The notes beneath the pieces were generated by a model that was not told where the DNA came from, made no database searches, and saw only the letters and a list, made by a program, of their open reading frames with translations. Position numbers and translations under genes: made by a program. From Eleginops maclovinus (Eukaryota; Chordata; Actinopteri; Perciformes; Eleginopidae), in the NCBI RefSeq assembly GCF_036324505.1, contig NC_086360.1, positions 14,254,293-14,318,292 of the forward strand: a stretch of DNA of 64,000 nucleotides. Direction: 5' to 3'. Numbering within the stretch: the stretch's first letter is position 1; the number at the start of each line of letters is the position of its first letter. Shown here one piece after another: positions 36,350-47,360 of the stretch.

Positions 36350-38829
36350 CTATGCATTGTTCAGGACAGTCTTCCTCAGAGATTTTCAGTCCGATGCATG
36401 GCTTACTGTACCGTTGACTACTCGAGCTGCCTGGGTGGTTTGATTGTGATCAATAATGACTCCCTGTGTCACTGCAGACCTTTCTGTGACTGATGAACCG
36501 ATTTGTGTGGATGTGAGTGTGTCAGTGTGAGTGTGTGTGCATTTGAGGTGGGTGCTGGTTTAATGGGTGGACGAGTTTAGGATTTGGGGGTGGACAGGCC
36601 CGTTGGGATCATTCTCCTGTGACAGACCACTCTCTTTCATCCTCTCTGCTCTCAAAGTCAACTCATTGCGCTCTCATTTCACACTTGATGGCAAATGGAA
36701 AGGTGGAAAGAAAAAACGATGAGTGAGGAAGAGGGGGAGAAAAGATCCTTTTTGACAGCGAGGAGGAAAAACGTGATGGACAATGGAGGGTCAAGAGGGG
36801 TCAGAGGAAGTAAAATTAGAAAAGCTGTTGGGTGATGAGCTGATGAAGGAGAAGAAATGGACCAAGGCAGACAAAATGCTTGTACTGCAGGAGTAGCAGC
36901 ACTGTTCTCTCAAAAGATGTGCTATTATTTTATCAATCTGCATACATCAACACACGTAGGAAGATGAAATGAACTCAACAATTGACTTCACGCATCTCAT
37001 TTTACACTACTGGCAATGTTTGGGTGTTGATTTACTGCGGACGGTGTTACTAATATTATTACTACTACTAGCACAAATTACAGCTGAGAATTTAAGCAAT
37101 TCACCTTTACTCCTACTTTTTGAACTCCAGGGGTTTACCATTTTTATGTGCTGCAATGATTCACAAGCGTACTCCAGAGTGTATCACTTCTCCTTACATT
37201 ACAGATGTGTTTGGGTGCTACACATGTGAAATATTAGACATGAAAAACAATGCTTTTTGTTCACTCTTCAGAGAGGTTTTGGCTTTGATTGTATCACACT
37301 GAAGGGGCTATATAAAGACTCTTTGTATACAATGACAGGTGTCACTTCACAACAGAGATTCCTGAGTGTATCAAAAACTCTTCACTTGATTTACTCCCTT
37401 TAAATAATACATTCAACTGTTTGATGTTGATAACTACTACTACTACCACCTCCATTGCTACTGATGGTTCTAATGACTGAGTGCTCGGATGTACACAGTA
37501 TTAGCAATTCAACAGAACTCCAGCTTTGAAGGGCAGCTCAACAGAAGCCCACAGCACTGAGTGCCTTAACAGCAACATTTATCTGATCACACCCAATGTC
37601 AGGTGTGATCAGAGAAGTGTCAGAGGTGCAAGACACTATGTTTAAACTCTCTATAAACATGAAAAAGGGTTTTGAAAAGCAGAGGCAACATGTCCCTCTC
37701 CCAAGGTTAGTTTATGCCCTTGATATTCCAAAGCATGAAGCATGGTTGGTACTGTAAGTCACAAATAAAGACGGATGTTACACAAAATACAAACACTCAA
37801 CTGGTCTTTTATTTATTTAATTGCATTGGCAAATGCAGTTACTAATTTATTTGCAGACAAAGCTTAGATATAAAACATACAATACATTCCTAAAATATTA
37901 TACAACACCACTGCTGACTAAAACTAAATATTGTTGGCGGAGAATCAAAGAACCTAAACTAAAGTAGTCCCTCTAGCTCCAATTATTTATTACAAACACT
38001 GCTTGCCCATCATCTTGATCTAAGTCACACTTGGACATTCACTTGTAATTGAGTAGGTCATGGTATCACTGCCTTTGTTTAAGGATCTGAACAGCCTCTT
38101 TTATCCCAGCTGTGATCACACTCACATATGTTGATCAGCTGATCAAGGGTGTTCCGATAAGCCTCCAGTAACATGCCCTTATTTTTCATTTTTGGATCAC
38201 AGTGTTTTTGTAATATTATCTTTGCTTTGCTGCATAGCTTAACAAGGTGACGGTTAATAACTACAGAGGGAGAATTTGTTTTGAAATACAAAAAAACAAA
38301 AACTGTGTTCTCTCCCTGGGGCCTTAATTAGACATCTAACCAAGAACTTCAAATATAGAGTCAAAACTTTTGCTTATTCAATATGCGGCCTGGACAGTAT
38401 TGATAAAAAAAAATGCCGTCCCAGCATGTTCACTGAAGTATTTCCTAACTCAAACTTTCGGTATCACATCAGACATTCATGATATTCAGAAATATAATTA
38501 AGTAAAGAAAGTAATTATAGTAGCACATACCATATAATTCTGACTTTGTATTTACTCCCTGGTGACCCTTTTTATTTTCCATAATTTGTATTGCATGCAT
38601 AATAAAATAACATCTGTTGACTGCAGTGGATCTATCGTCACATGTGAGCTTTAGTCTACTAAATACATCCATCACTATACATTACAGCAACAACAGTCAG
38701 TCTGTGAAAAGCAAATCAAAGCAAATGCTTCTCTTGCGCTCTTCATAATAACCTATCATTGTCCATATTTACTCCATATGGGACTCTCTACAGTAGGCTG
38801 CATTATAATTTATTTATTTTATTATAATT

Positions 38830-39043
38830 TTCAGCCATTCCTTCATGTCCATCCTCATTGCTTGCATGTCTGATCCCTGATTTGCAACTCACTGATCCTG
38901 TTCTCTGAACCTTTTGGGTTCAACACATTCAGGTACTTTTCATTTTTAGTGCCTCAAGCAATTGTGCAAATGAGCACATTTCTAATTACGCAGCATAAAC
39001 TACGTAACTGTTTAGGATGAGACAACCGCTTGGTTTTTTGCTT
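38830..39043 (+). repeat. Left arm of inverted repeat around the L1
   Basis: 38830-38999 is the reverse complement of 43919-44089, with three mismatches seen in about 170 bases. 39003-39043 (GTAACTGTTTAGGATGAGAC...) is the reverse complement of about 43045-43090. The two matching blocks are adjacent here but separated by about 830 bp in the right arm. Confidence 0.9.
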
Positions 39044-39502
39044 TGGGTTTTTTTGGGGGGGTTTTTTGCCACATGTTTCTATTGTCTTTTTTATTTTCTT
39101 ACAGTACGATACAAAGACACAAAACAAAACAAAACACATAAATAGGCACATCAATAAGTATAAAAATGCACTTGAAAAAAATCGAAATATGCAGATATTA
39201 GTGGTACATAGCTTGTTTGGTAACTAACTGTTACTCATCATGGTTTAAAAAGAAAAGAAAAGAATAAAATAAAAGATCTTTTGCAGGCATGTACATACAC
39301 AGGTAGACAGCATTTGTATCCCACATACAAGTGTTCCTTCATAGTGTGATCAGTCAGACTACAAAGCTGTCATGAAATCGTCCCCCTCCAGAAATTCCAT
39401 AAATGAGCCCCACATCTTTCCAAATGTATTATATTTCCCTTTAATAACATATGTCAGTTTTTCTAAGGCAAGGCATTGCAGTAACCCCTCAACCCACATT
39501 CG

Positions 39503-40329
39503 TTAGCTTGGTCTGTTAACAGACTTCCACGACACAGCAATTTTATGTTTAGCTTCAAGAAGACTGAATATGACAATCTTCTTATTGCTATTGCTAAGCG
39601 TACAGCTTGCTGGGAAACATCCAAAAATACAAAGATTGGGACAGAGTGGTAGTTGTTCCTTTATACATATGGACACAATTGTAATAATCTCTTTCCAAAA
39701 ATCTTGAATGAGGGTGCATTCCCAGAGGCAGTGAAACAAACTACCTTTATGTGTACCACATTTGACACAAGTGTCTGGTGTATTGGGGTAAATGCGATGC
39801 AATAATTCTGGAGTAAAGTATATTCTCATCAACCATTTGTACTGGAGGATTTTGACCTTGTATTTATTGTTTGCACCTGGCATTGGAGACATATATTGCC
39901 ACTCTTCTACCGTGATCTCTTCATTGAGGTCTGAACACCATGCTAATCTTTTATCCTCTGAAAATTCCTTTGCTGCATCTATGATAATCTGATAAAACGT
40001 TGAAATTAATCCAGCTGCTCCATAATGGTTCAGAACTGTCCTTTCCAAATAATTTAGTGAGGGAGGATTTACAGAGTTCTGTGTCTTTGTTATGAAGCTT
40101 CTTATCTGAAGGTACTTGAAAAAATGTTTAGGCTCAATGCTAAACCTTTGCTTGATCTCAGTAAAACTTAAAAGAGTATCATTCTCATACAGATCTGAAA
40201 TCTTACTGATACCTCTGTCTGCCCATAACTTAAAACCAAGGTCACTAGTACCTGGCATGAAGTTTCTGTTCCCCATGATAGGTGAGAATTGGGATAGTGG
40301 AGCATTTTCCCCAAGATAAAAAAAAATAA
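39503..40329 (-). pseudogene. L1 ORF2, C-terminal domain
   Basis: Reads on from GENAPLSQFSPIMGNRNFMP through a long domain to a Cys/His cluster (CVKCGTHKGSLFHCLWEC), the C-terminal zinc-knuckle-like motif of vertebrate L1 ORF2 proteins, ending at SVNRPS. The frame is open for this part but cut off from the RT by a deletion. The first 271 bp (40059-40329) are duplicated at 41318-41588. Confidence 0.8.
40059..40329 (+). repeat. 271-bp L1 segment, original copy
   Basis: From GAGGGAGGATTTAC to GATAAAAAAAAATAA. I found no difference from 41318-41588 on reading. The native L1 reading frame continues on the left side of this copy, so this is the source copy. Confidence 0.93.
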
Positions 40330-41133
40330 AAAATCACCACATCATCTGCAAACAATCCTTTTTTGTTCTCAATGTTATTAATTTTGATACGAGTTATGTG
40401 AGTGTTGTTTCTAATCGCAATCGCTAAAGGTTCAATGGCCATAACAAAAAGTAGGGGAGACAAAGGACATCCCTGTCTTGTACCTCTGGAAAGAGAGAAC
40501 TGTTTGGATACCATATAGTTGGTCATCACTGAAGCCGTTGAGTCATGATATAAGATTTTAATCCACTTGAGAAAATAGCTGCCTATTCCAAAACGGTTTA
40601 ACACCTCAAGTATGTATTCGTGCTCGACCCTATCGAAGGCTTTTTCCGCATCGAGTCCTATCACAGCCATATCAGGTGTTTCTTTCTTGGCATGTATAAT
40701 ATTCATTAACCTACGAATATTGTGAGAGCCCTGTCTTCCTTTAATAAAACCATTTTGATCTACCACAATAATAGCTGGTAAGTGTTTCTCTAACCTTCTG
40801 GCAAGAACTTTGGATATTATTTTCGCATCATTGTTAATCAAAGAGATAGGACGGTAGGATTCACACTTCGTGGGGGGCTTTCCCGGTTTTAATATTAAAG
40901 TTATAAGTGCGTTACACAATGATGGCGGCAGCTCCCTCCTCTCAAGTGATTCTTCGCACATGTTCAGTAAAGGAACCAACAGTATGTGTTTGAAGTATTT
41001 GTAGATTTCAATAGGAATACCATACGGTCCTGGCACTTTCCCTCCCTTCATACTGTCTATGGCCTCTGACAGTTCAGATGCATCAATTGGGGAGATAAGC
41101 TCCTTTTTCGCACTCTCTGTCAGGACTGGTATT
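40330..41133 (-). pseudogene. L1 ORF2 reverse transcriptase domain
   Basis: Contains SMKGGKVPGPYGIPIEIYK, LITLILKPGKPPTKCESYRP, GLDAEKAFDRVEHEY (catalytic Asp in motif A), TRQGCPLSPLLFVMAIEPLA (motif B) and LFADDVVIF (motif C, FADD where YADD is usual for LINEs). It ends abruptly after VVIF at a poly-T tract, so the thumb and downstream part are lost. Upstream coding is separated by the inserted element. Not functional. Confidence 0.88.
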
Positions 41134-41317
41134 TCTATCTACGACGGAGTATTAGGGCCACATATGAAGAAAAAAAATATTTTTGCCGTGACGAGATTAA
41201 AGTCGACACGTTGACTTTAAAGTCGACACGGCGACTTTAAAGTCGACATGTCGACATTAAACTCGAAATGTCGAGAATAAAGTTGAAATGTCATGTCGAG
41301 TTTAATCTCGACATGTC

Positions 41318-41588
41318 GAGGGAGGATTTACAGAGTTCTGTGTCTTTGTTATGAAGCTTCTTATCTGAAGGTACTTGAAAAAATGTTTAGGCTCAATGCT
41401 AAACCTTTGCTTGATCTCAGTAAAACTTAAAAGAGTATCATTCTCATACAGATCTGAAATCTTACTGATACCTCTGTCTGCCCATAACTTAAAACCAAGG
41501 TCACTAGTACCTGGCATGAAGTTTCTGTTCCCCATGATAGGTGAGAATTGGGATAGTGGAGCATTTTCCCCAAGATAAAAAAAAATAA
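41318..41588 (+). repeat. 271-bp L1 segment captured inside the inverted-repeat element
   Basis: Second copy of 40059-40329, same orientation, offset 1259 bp. It includes the A-rich tract that marks the internal deletion of the L1, so it derives from the already deleted L1 or vice versa. It is bounded by GTCGAG on the left and ATAGTTTAATC on the right, which belong to the element's own module repeats. Confidence 0.92.
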
Positions 41589-41760
41589 TAGTTTAATCTC
41601 GACATGTCGAGATTAAACTCGAAATATCGAGAATAAAGTTGAAATATTATGTCGACTTTAATCTCGACGTGTCGAGATAAAACTCGAAATGTCGAGAATA
41701 AAGTTGAAATTAGTTGGGAGACATAGCAACCGCTCCCACAGGTCCTGCACTGAATCCGAA

Positions 41761-41943
41761 ATGGCTTGTGTAGATCATTTGGTCAAATTATACTTCCGAA
41801 TTGGATTTAACAATAAAGAGATCCTCGCTGTTTTAGCGCAGAACCACAGTGTGGTGATTAGTGTAAGAACCATGCGTGACTCAAACTGCACCTGTGGAGC
41901 GGTTGCTTTCTCTCTGAATAGTTTTCAGTGTCAATTGACATAA
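41761..41943 (+). pseudogene. Short helix-turn-helix-like transposase remnant
   Basis: Begins MACVDHLVKLYFRIGFNNKE and continues ILAVLAQNHSVVISVRTMRD, a pattern with the look of a helix-turn-helix (NNKEILAVLA...VVISVRTM). It resembles the N-terminus of long fish proteins that end in an integrase-type catalytic domain, recalled from general knowledge and not checked. Codons after RTMRD appear unrelated and run into the right inverted repeat at a stop at 41941-41943. It explains the origin of the element but cannot encode a working enzyme. Confidence 0.45.
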
Positions 41944-42123
41944 AGTCGAGATTATTCTCGACATGTCGAGATTAAACTCGACATAATATTTCAACTTTAT
42001 TCTCGACATTTCGAGTTTAATGTCGACATGTTGACTTTAAAGTCGCCGTGTCGACTTTAATCTCGTCACGGCAAAAATATTTTTTTTCTTCATATGTGGC
42101 CCTAATACTCCGTCGTATCTATC

Positions 42124-43030
42124 TGATCTAGGAAGCTGTGGATTTTACGAGATGCAGCCGGACTTTCTGACATATACAATTTAGAATAGAATGCCTGGAA
42201 ATAACTATTAATTTTTTGTGGATTAGTAATTGTTGACCCCTCCTCTGACTTAATTTCTAAAATTGATCTTTCATTCTGCATTGATTTTAAACGCCAGGTC
42301 AGAAGCTTCCCTGCCTTCTCTCCTTGGTCGTAGAACGTCTGATTCAGTTTTATTATGCTATTTAATGCCTTATTTGAGGACAACTCATTATACCGTGCTC
42401 TTAGAATGGCCAGTCTCTGTCTAGTTTCTGTTGTAGCATTAAGGTTCATTTCTATCTCAAGTTCCTTAATATCTTGTTCTAACTCCAACAGTATGAGGTT
42501 CTGTTTATTAGAGATACTGCTTGTATAACTGATCATTTGCCCTCGTGTATAGGCCTTAAACGCCTCCCACCTCGTAGACGCTGATGTTTGAGTAGTGTTC
42601 ACTATAAAGTAAACATCAATATTGGTTCCAACAAATTTTAAGAACTCCTTTTCATGGAGCCATCGTGGGCTTAATCGCCACACAGTAGGACCCTTAGTAG
42701 CTGCCTTTACAGTGTAATTAACTAGTAGTAGCGCATGATCTGAAATGACAATACTTTTATACACTGAGTCATTCACATTGGCTATCATAGGCTTAGAAAT
42801 GAGGAAGTAGTCTATGCAGGAATAAGAGTTATGGGTAGTAGAATGACATGAATATTCCCGTATGGAAGGATTCCTATTTCTCCAGATATCACAAAGATTT
42901 AACTCACTCATAAAGTGTTGTATTACCTTCCTGAAAGTTCAAAGCTGATGACTTATCCAGTTTAGGTTTAAGGGTACAGTTGAAGTCTCCTGCCACACAG
43001 ATGTGGCCATGTAATGTTGACAAAGTTAGA
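42124..43030 (-). pseudogene. L1 ORF2 endonuclease tail and linker
   Basis: VAGDFNC near 43000 is the GDFN motif of L1 apurinic endonuclease. A frameshift follows, then MSELNLCDIWRNRNPSIREY with SCIDYFLIS and SDHALLLVNY (the SDH motif of the endonuclease), and a long linker with SIIKLNQTFYDQGEKAGKLL and SESPAASRKIHSFLDQ. It is cut by the inserted element at its C-terminal side. Confidence 0.85.
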
Positions 43031-43044
43031 AACTGCTTTGTGTT

Positions 43045-44089
43045 TTTACACAAAGTAAAAAACCAAGCGGTTGTCTCACCTTAAACAGTTACCTTAAGCA
43101 AATGAGACAAGTGTGAGTTGACAAACTTTAAAAACATCATCATCCTTTTTTTCAAGGAAATGTTATTGTTTTTTTTAAAACTTGTATGTATCTGTGGAGA
43201 TTGTAAGGGTAGTGTAGGCAAGAGAGAGTGGACAGTGGCTGTGTGTATGTGTGTGACGCATGTCTGCAATTTTGGCCCCCCCAAAAAAACGGAAGAGACC
43301 CTGTGCCAAGCTTCAAACGAGAGGGTCTGTTCTTTGTTCTGTGCCATAGTGTTTGCACTGGAAGGTTTTTTATAAAAAGTCTCTCTATGACTCAAGAGCT
43401 CTCACTCTGCTCTAAGCCTCCATCCTCTTCAATTTATTCCAGGGTAGACTGACGGCACTCCACTTGATCGAGGGATTGAAATCGTGAAAAAAAAAAAAAA
43501 TCAAAGAAATTAAAATTCTAGTATTAACTTCAAACTACGTCATCAGCAAATGCCACTTTACTTGTTGTGAACCTCCGGGTGGAAGTGTAAGATATGAAAG
43601 CTGTGTCTTTGTTGTTGAGAGATACAGAGAGAGACATTTAGACAGAGATGCAGAGAGGAACGCACATGAGGAGGGGGCACTGCCGCTGCTTCCCTCAGCC
43701 AATGCTTTTAGTGAGTGTGCTATAATTTTCTAAAAAAACAGGAAGAGTGACTGCATCAAGCTTCAAACAGCAGGACCTGCTCTTTGATCCCTATCTTTTT
43801 ATGAAAATACTTCTTTATCCGTGCCTTAAGAGTTTCCAATCTTCCTGCTGCCTTTATAAAACATTTCAATCAATAGGAAAATAGCTTCAGATTCAACATG
43901 TTTAAAGGCAAATTTATATTTTATGCTGCGTAATTAGAAATGTGCTCATTTGCACAAATGCTTGAGGCACTAAAAATGAAAAGTACCTGAATGTGTTGAA
44001 CCCAAAAGGTTCAGAGAACAAGATCAGTGAGTTGCAAATCAGGGATCAGAGATGCAAGCAATGAGGATGGACATGAAGGAATGGCTGAA
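43045..44089 (-). repeat. Right arm of inverted repeat around the L1
   Basis: Two blocks match the left arm in inverse orientation: about 43045-43090 and 43919-44089. Between them are about 830 bp absent from the left arm, including two related units (about 43265-43440 and 43735-43870) sharing CAAGCTTCAAAC and flanking GGAAGAG...GCTCTTTG/TTCTTTG text, a diverged internal tandem repeat. Confidence 0.85.
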
Positions 44090-44447
44090 GGTAGGATCAT
44101 ATTCAATGCTTTATAGTCTTATAAAGCCAGGGACTGGGAGTACCACATATTTTCTCTACTGGATGTCTCATGAGTCCCAGTCAACAACTTGAACTACCAT
44201 GTTATAAAAACTTACTGTAACAATACTGTTCCCAACATATTGAGAGGAGAATCAACCCTCAGAGATACTGGAACAATGGATCCTATCATTTTCTTTTTTT
44301 CTTTCATTGAACAGATTATCTCTACATGCACATTTGTATGTATGCACAGCATTTTGTCCCCAACTTAGTCCTCTCTAACATAAAACATGCTATAGATCTT
44401 TTTGTCTATTCCCATCAGTAATAAATCCAGATTTTTAAATAGCAACA

Positions 44448-44487
44448 TACACTAATTTGTTACTGCGTGGGGTAACAAATTAGTGTA
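44448..44487. repeat. Perfect 16-bp inverted repeat with 8-base loop
   Basis: TACACTAATTTGTTAC and GTAACAAATTAGTGTA are exact reverse complements around the loop TGCGTGGG. It could be a minimal foldback repeat, a transposon scar or a chance hairpin; no terminator context exists here. Confidence 0.85.
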
Positions 44488-45740
44488 TATGTACAGTATA
44501 AATAGTTATGTTCATTTACAAGATATGCAGTACTGGCTCTCCCACTAAATGTGTTCTATGAGAGAAATTTAAGTGAGAAATACAAGGAATCAGAAGTGTA
44601 ATTTAACCTTGTCAGAGTGTGCAGGACCTGTTAAGTATCTGATTGATTATTGTATGACAGTCAAGGGCCTTGGACTAATAAACAGCCTTACTCAATCTGA
44701 ATTACACACAGGAGGTCGGTTGTAAATCTAAGAGTAGAACACAAATCCCACCATGATGTGGTAGTTTTAGATTTGTGCTTTGGCTGATGGTCTGTAATTT
44801 AGAGTCGGCCAAGCTACAGAAAACATTAGTAATGGCCCTGCATCAACGCTTGAGCATATGCTCTGGAAAGACAGGCTCAAATTAAGATTTAATGTTTTGG
44901 CTGGGAGACATGTCAACATCCAGAGAAATGGAATTATTTATGATTGAACAAATCTATCTATACTGTATCAGTGAGATAATCAGGGTGCAGGAATGAGTCT
45001 TACATATTACCATAATATAATATGTTAATAGAAGGCCAAAAAAAGTTATAAAGAAAGTGAACATTAAAGACAGCAGCCAATGACCGTTGACTGTCAACTA
45101 TCATACTCCGGCATTCATTGAAGGTGTTGGGAGAAAAACAAAAGGTGGCCAACAGCAATATTCATCATTTCTGTATGTCATTCTGTCAGACATACTGTCA
45201 TCACTTCAGCTGAAATGCACCACATCCAACTAGAAGCGATGGACATAAATGTTAAAGAGATAAACGAGTTAGGCACATAAAAACACATGCAGGCACACAA
45301 TTACTCTCCTAAAGGACGTAAAGCACACACGGAAACTTGAAAGATTTGCTGAGCTCAGCACAAGAAAGGAGAAACAGGAGGAAGGCGAGCAGCGACTGAC
45401 AGCTTCAGTTCCCTTAAAGGCCATTAAAATCAATGGGTCAATTGAAGTCAAGTGTGGACACGCTGTGCTTCCACATTACAAACTTTTGGAAGACTGTGTT
45501 CTCTTTCTTAATAATATCTCCACCTGACACAGGAGCTGCCGCCATTAGAGAGTGAACCATTGAAAAAGGTCAGTAACTTTTAGATATGAAGTACAAAAAA
45601 AGGGCTGTATTCCTTATTTAATGATAACGATTTCCTAAGACTTTTTAAGGAAGCCCCACCTGAAAATTGAGGCTCCATTTAGGCTAGGAAATACATGCAC
45701 ATTATAGATCTGCTCCGATTCATCATCCTGACATTTAATA

Positions 45741-45782
45741 TAATAATGATAATAATAATAATAATAATAACAATAATAATAT
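45741..45782. repeat. (AAT)n-type microsatellite
   Basis: ATAATAATGATAATAATAAT-type imperfect trinucleotide tract. Confidence 0.9.
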
Positions 45783-46119
45783 TTGTTATCTTGTACACAA
45801 GGACCTTTGTTGTGAAATCAAATTCTGGTGAGTGACAGCAGGTAATGATGTCAGAAAAAGCTCATAAAGAAATAAAATGTTATGAGCATTATTACCATTA
45901 TTAAGCTGCAAATCAGATAGACCTGGAACAACAAAGAGGCATCGTGTAAAGCAATATTTATGGGCAGTATAACTGTGTGACTGGTTGGTCACATACGTAT
46001 TAATTTACTAACGGAGAAGAAAACATGCAAACCGAGGTTTCAACTGCTTTTGACTTTCAGAATTGATTAGATGAAAATCTTCTCAGGCGCACATCATGTA
46101 TATATACTGTATATATATA

Positions 46120-47360
46120 CACATTGGAGGAAATAAGTATTTGATCCCCTGCCAATTTAGTTTACCCACTTACACAGAACTGAACAGTCTGTAATGTTTA
46201 TGATAGGTTTATTTTCACAGTGAGAAAAAATCCAGTAATGTACATAAAAAAAAAAAAGATATAAGTTAATATGCGTTTAATTGGGGGAAATAAGTATTTG
46301 ATCCCCTTGCAAAACATGCCTTAGGGGAAGGAGGTTATCAGCCAATATTCTACGATACATGGCCCCCTCCATCATCCCGTCGATGCAGTGAACCGCCCTG
46401 TCCCCTTAGCAGAGAAACCCCCTCAAAGCATAATGTTTCCACATCCATTCTTGAAACTGGGGATGGTGTTCTTGGGGTAATAGGCAGCATTTCTCTTCCT
46501 TCAAACACGACATGTTGAGTTGATGCCTAAGATCTTGATTTTGATCTCATCTGACCACATCACCTTCTCATACAGTAAGCCTCCGAATCAATCAGAGGTT
46601 CATTGGCAGACTTCAGATGGCCGGTACATGTGCCTTCTTGAACAGGGGCGCTGCAGGATTTTAATCCATTACAGCATAGTGTGTTACCAATAGTTTTCTT
46701 GGTGACTGTGGTCCTAGCTGCCTTCAGATCATTAACAAGTCCCTCCTGTGTAGATCTTGGCTGACCCCTCACCTTTTTCATGATCATTGATGCCCCAAGA
46801 GGTGAGATCTCAGATGGTGGAGCCCCAGATTCAGGACGATTGATGGTCATTTTGTGTTTCTTCCATCTTCTAATAATCAAACCAGTTGTCTTTTTCTCAC
46901 TAAGCTGCTTGCTGATGGTCTTCTAGCCTATTCCAACCTTGTGCTGGTCTACGATCTTGTCCCTGATGTCATTAGACATGAGTTCCACCATGATCACAAG
47001 ATGTCTTTGGTCTTCCCGTGGTGGAGAGGTTGTAATCTGATTTATTGACTGTGGACAGGTGTCTTTATCCAGTGAAAGAGTAGATATTAGGAGTACCTTT
47101 TTAAAGCGAGAGGACTTATTTAACCGGTCCGTGGGAGCCAGAATTTTAGTTGGTTGCAACGGGATCAAATACTTATTTCCCCCAATTAAGCGCAAATCAA
47201 TTTATAGCTTTTTTTAATATCAATTTCTGGATTTTTTTTTTTATATCCTGTCTCTCACTGTTGAAATAAATCTACCATAAAAATGACAGACTGTTCATTT
47301 CTTTGTAAGTGGTTAAACTAACTAAATTGGCAGGGGATCAAATACTTATTTCCTACACTG
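46120..47360 (-). mobile_element. Degraded Tc1-like transposon
   Basis: Ends GGAGGAAATAAGTATTTGAT (left) and ATCAAATACTTATTTCCTAC (right) form terminal inverted repeats, with CACATTGGAGG against CAGTGTAGG at the tips. TA flanks both (46118-46119 and 47361-47362). Internal repeats of GGGGGAAATAAGTATTTGAT near 46283 and 47160 suggest the double-repeat terminal structure of some Tc1 families. At 1241 bp it is shorter than full length. Belongs to a different family from the 15.2 and 55.5 kb copies. Confidence 0.85.
46310..46991 (-). pseudogene. Tc1-like transposase pseudogene
   Basis: Begins MVELMSNDIRDKIVDQHKVG (ATG at 46991-46989), continues with [19 protein letters not shown], then SWTIGNTL-type helix-turn-helix text ([19 protein letters not shown]), and WSDEIKIKILG of the DDE domain. 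Several stops and frameshifts are present (for example the stop after YCMRR and TGA in place of Trp codons), and the second and third catalytic regions are missing. Confidence 0.85.

Larger units (their letters stand above)
41140..42117. mobile_element. 978-bp inverted-repeat DNA transposon (possibly IS3EU-like), non-autonomous
   Basis: The ends are TACGACGGAGTATTAGGGCC and its exact reverse complement. The inverted repeats extend about 180 bp each (41140-41318 and about 41940-42117) and are built from repeated short modules such as GTCGACATTAAA, CTCGAAATGTCGAG and AATAAAGTTGAAAT. A 6-bp target duplication (TCTATC) flanks it. Inside lie an apparently exact 271-bp copy of the host L1 (41318-41588), a further GTCGA-rich block (about 41589-41710), and a unique segment with a short helix-turn-helix-like coding remnant (41761-41943). 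The 6-bp duplication and that remnant suggest an IS3EU-type element from memory of the family; this is an inference. No complete transposase is present. Confidence 0.8.
41134..42123. repeat. 6-bp target duplication flanking the inserted element
   Basis: TCTATC at 41134-41139 and again at 42118-42123. Removing the insertion and one copy restores a continuous L1 reading through FLDQI into the residues before the RT, which supports these borders. Confidence 0.88.
39044..43044 (-). mobile_element. 5'-truncated L1-type LINE carrying an inserted DNA element
   Basis: Minus-strand LINE. From 5' to 3' it has the tail of an apurinic endonuclease domain (GDFNC near 43000), an inter-domain region (42102-42911), reverse transcriptase (about 40330-41133), C-terminal domain (39503-40329), then a 3' region with AATAAA and an A-rich tail near 39065. 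The 5' end stops inside the endonuclease domain. A segment between the RT catalytic block and the C-terminal domain is missing at an A/T-rich junction (about 40318-40335). A 978-bp transposon splits ORF2 at 41140-42117. Confidence 0.85.
44090..46119. other. Gene-poor interval
   Basis: No supported gene. Contains a perfect 16-bp-stem hairpin and an AAT-rich microsatellite, listed separately. Confidence 0.5.

Noticed and set aside
41200..42060. Regularly spaced GTCGA motifs considered as a CRISPR-like array or satellite
   Set aside because: The modules are symmetric about the element's centre, sit inside terminal inverted repeats flanked by a target duplication, and have no unique spacers.
44448..44487. 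Hairpin considered as a transcription terminator or pre-microRNA
   Set aside because: Intrinsic terminators do not apply to this nuclear genome, and the stem of 16 bp is too short for a typical microRNA precursor.
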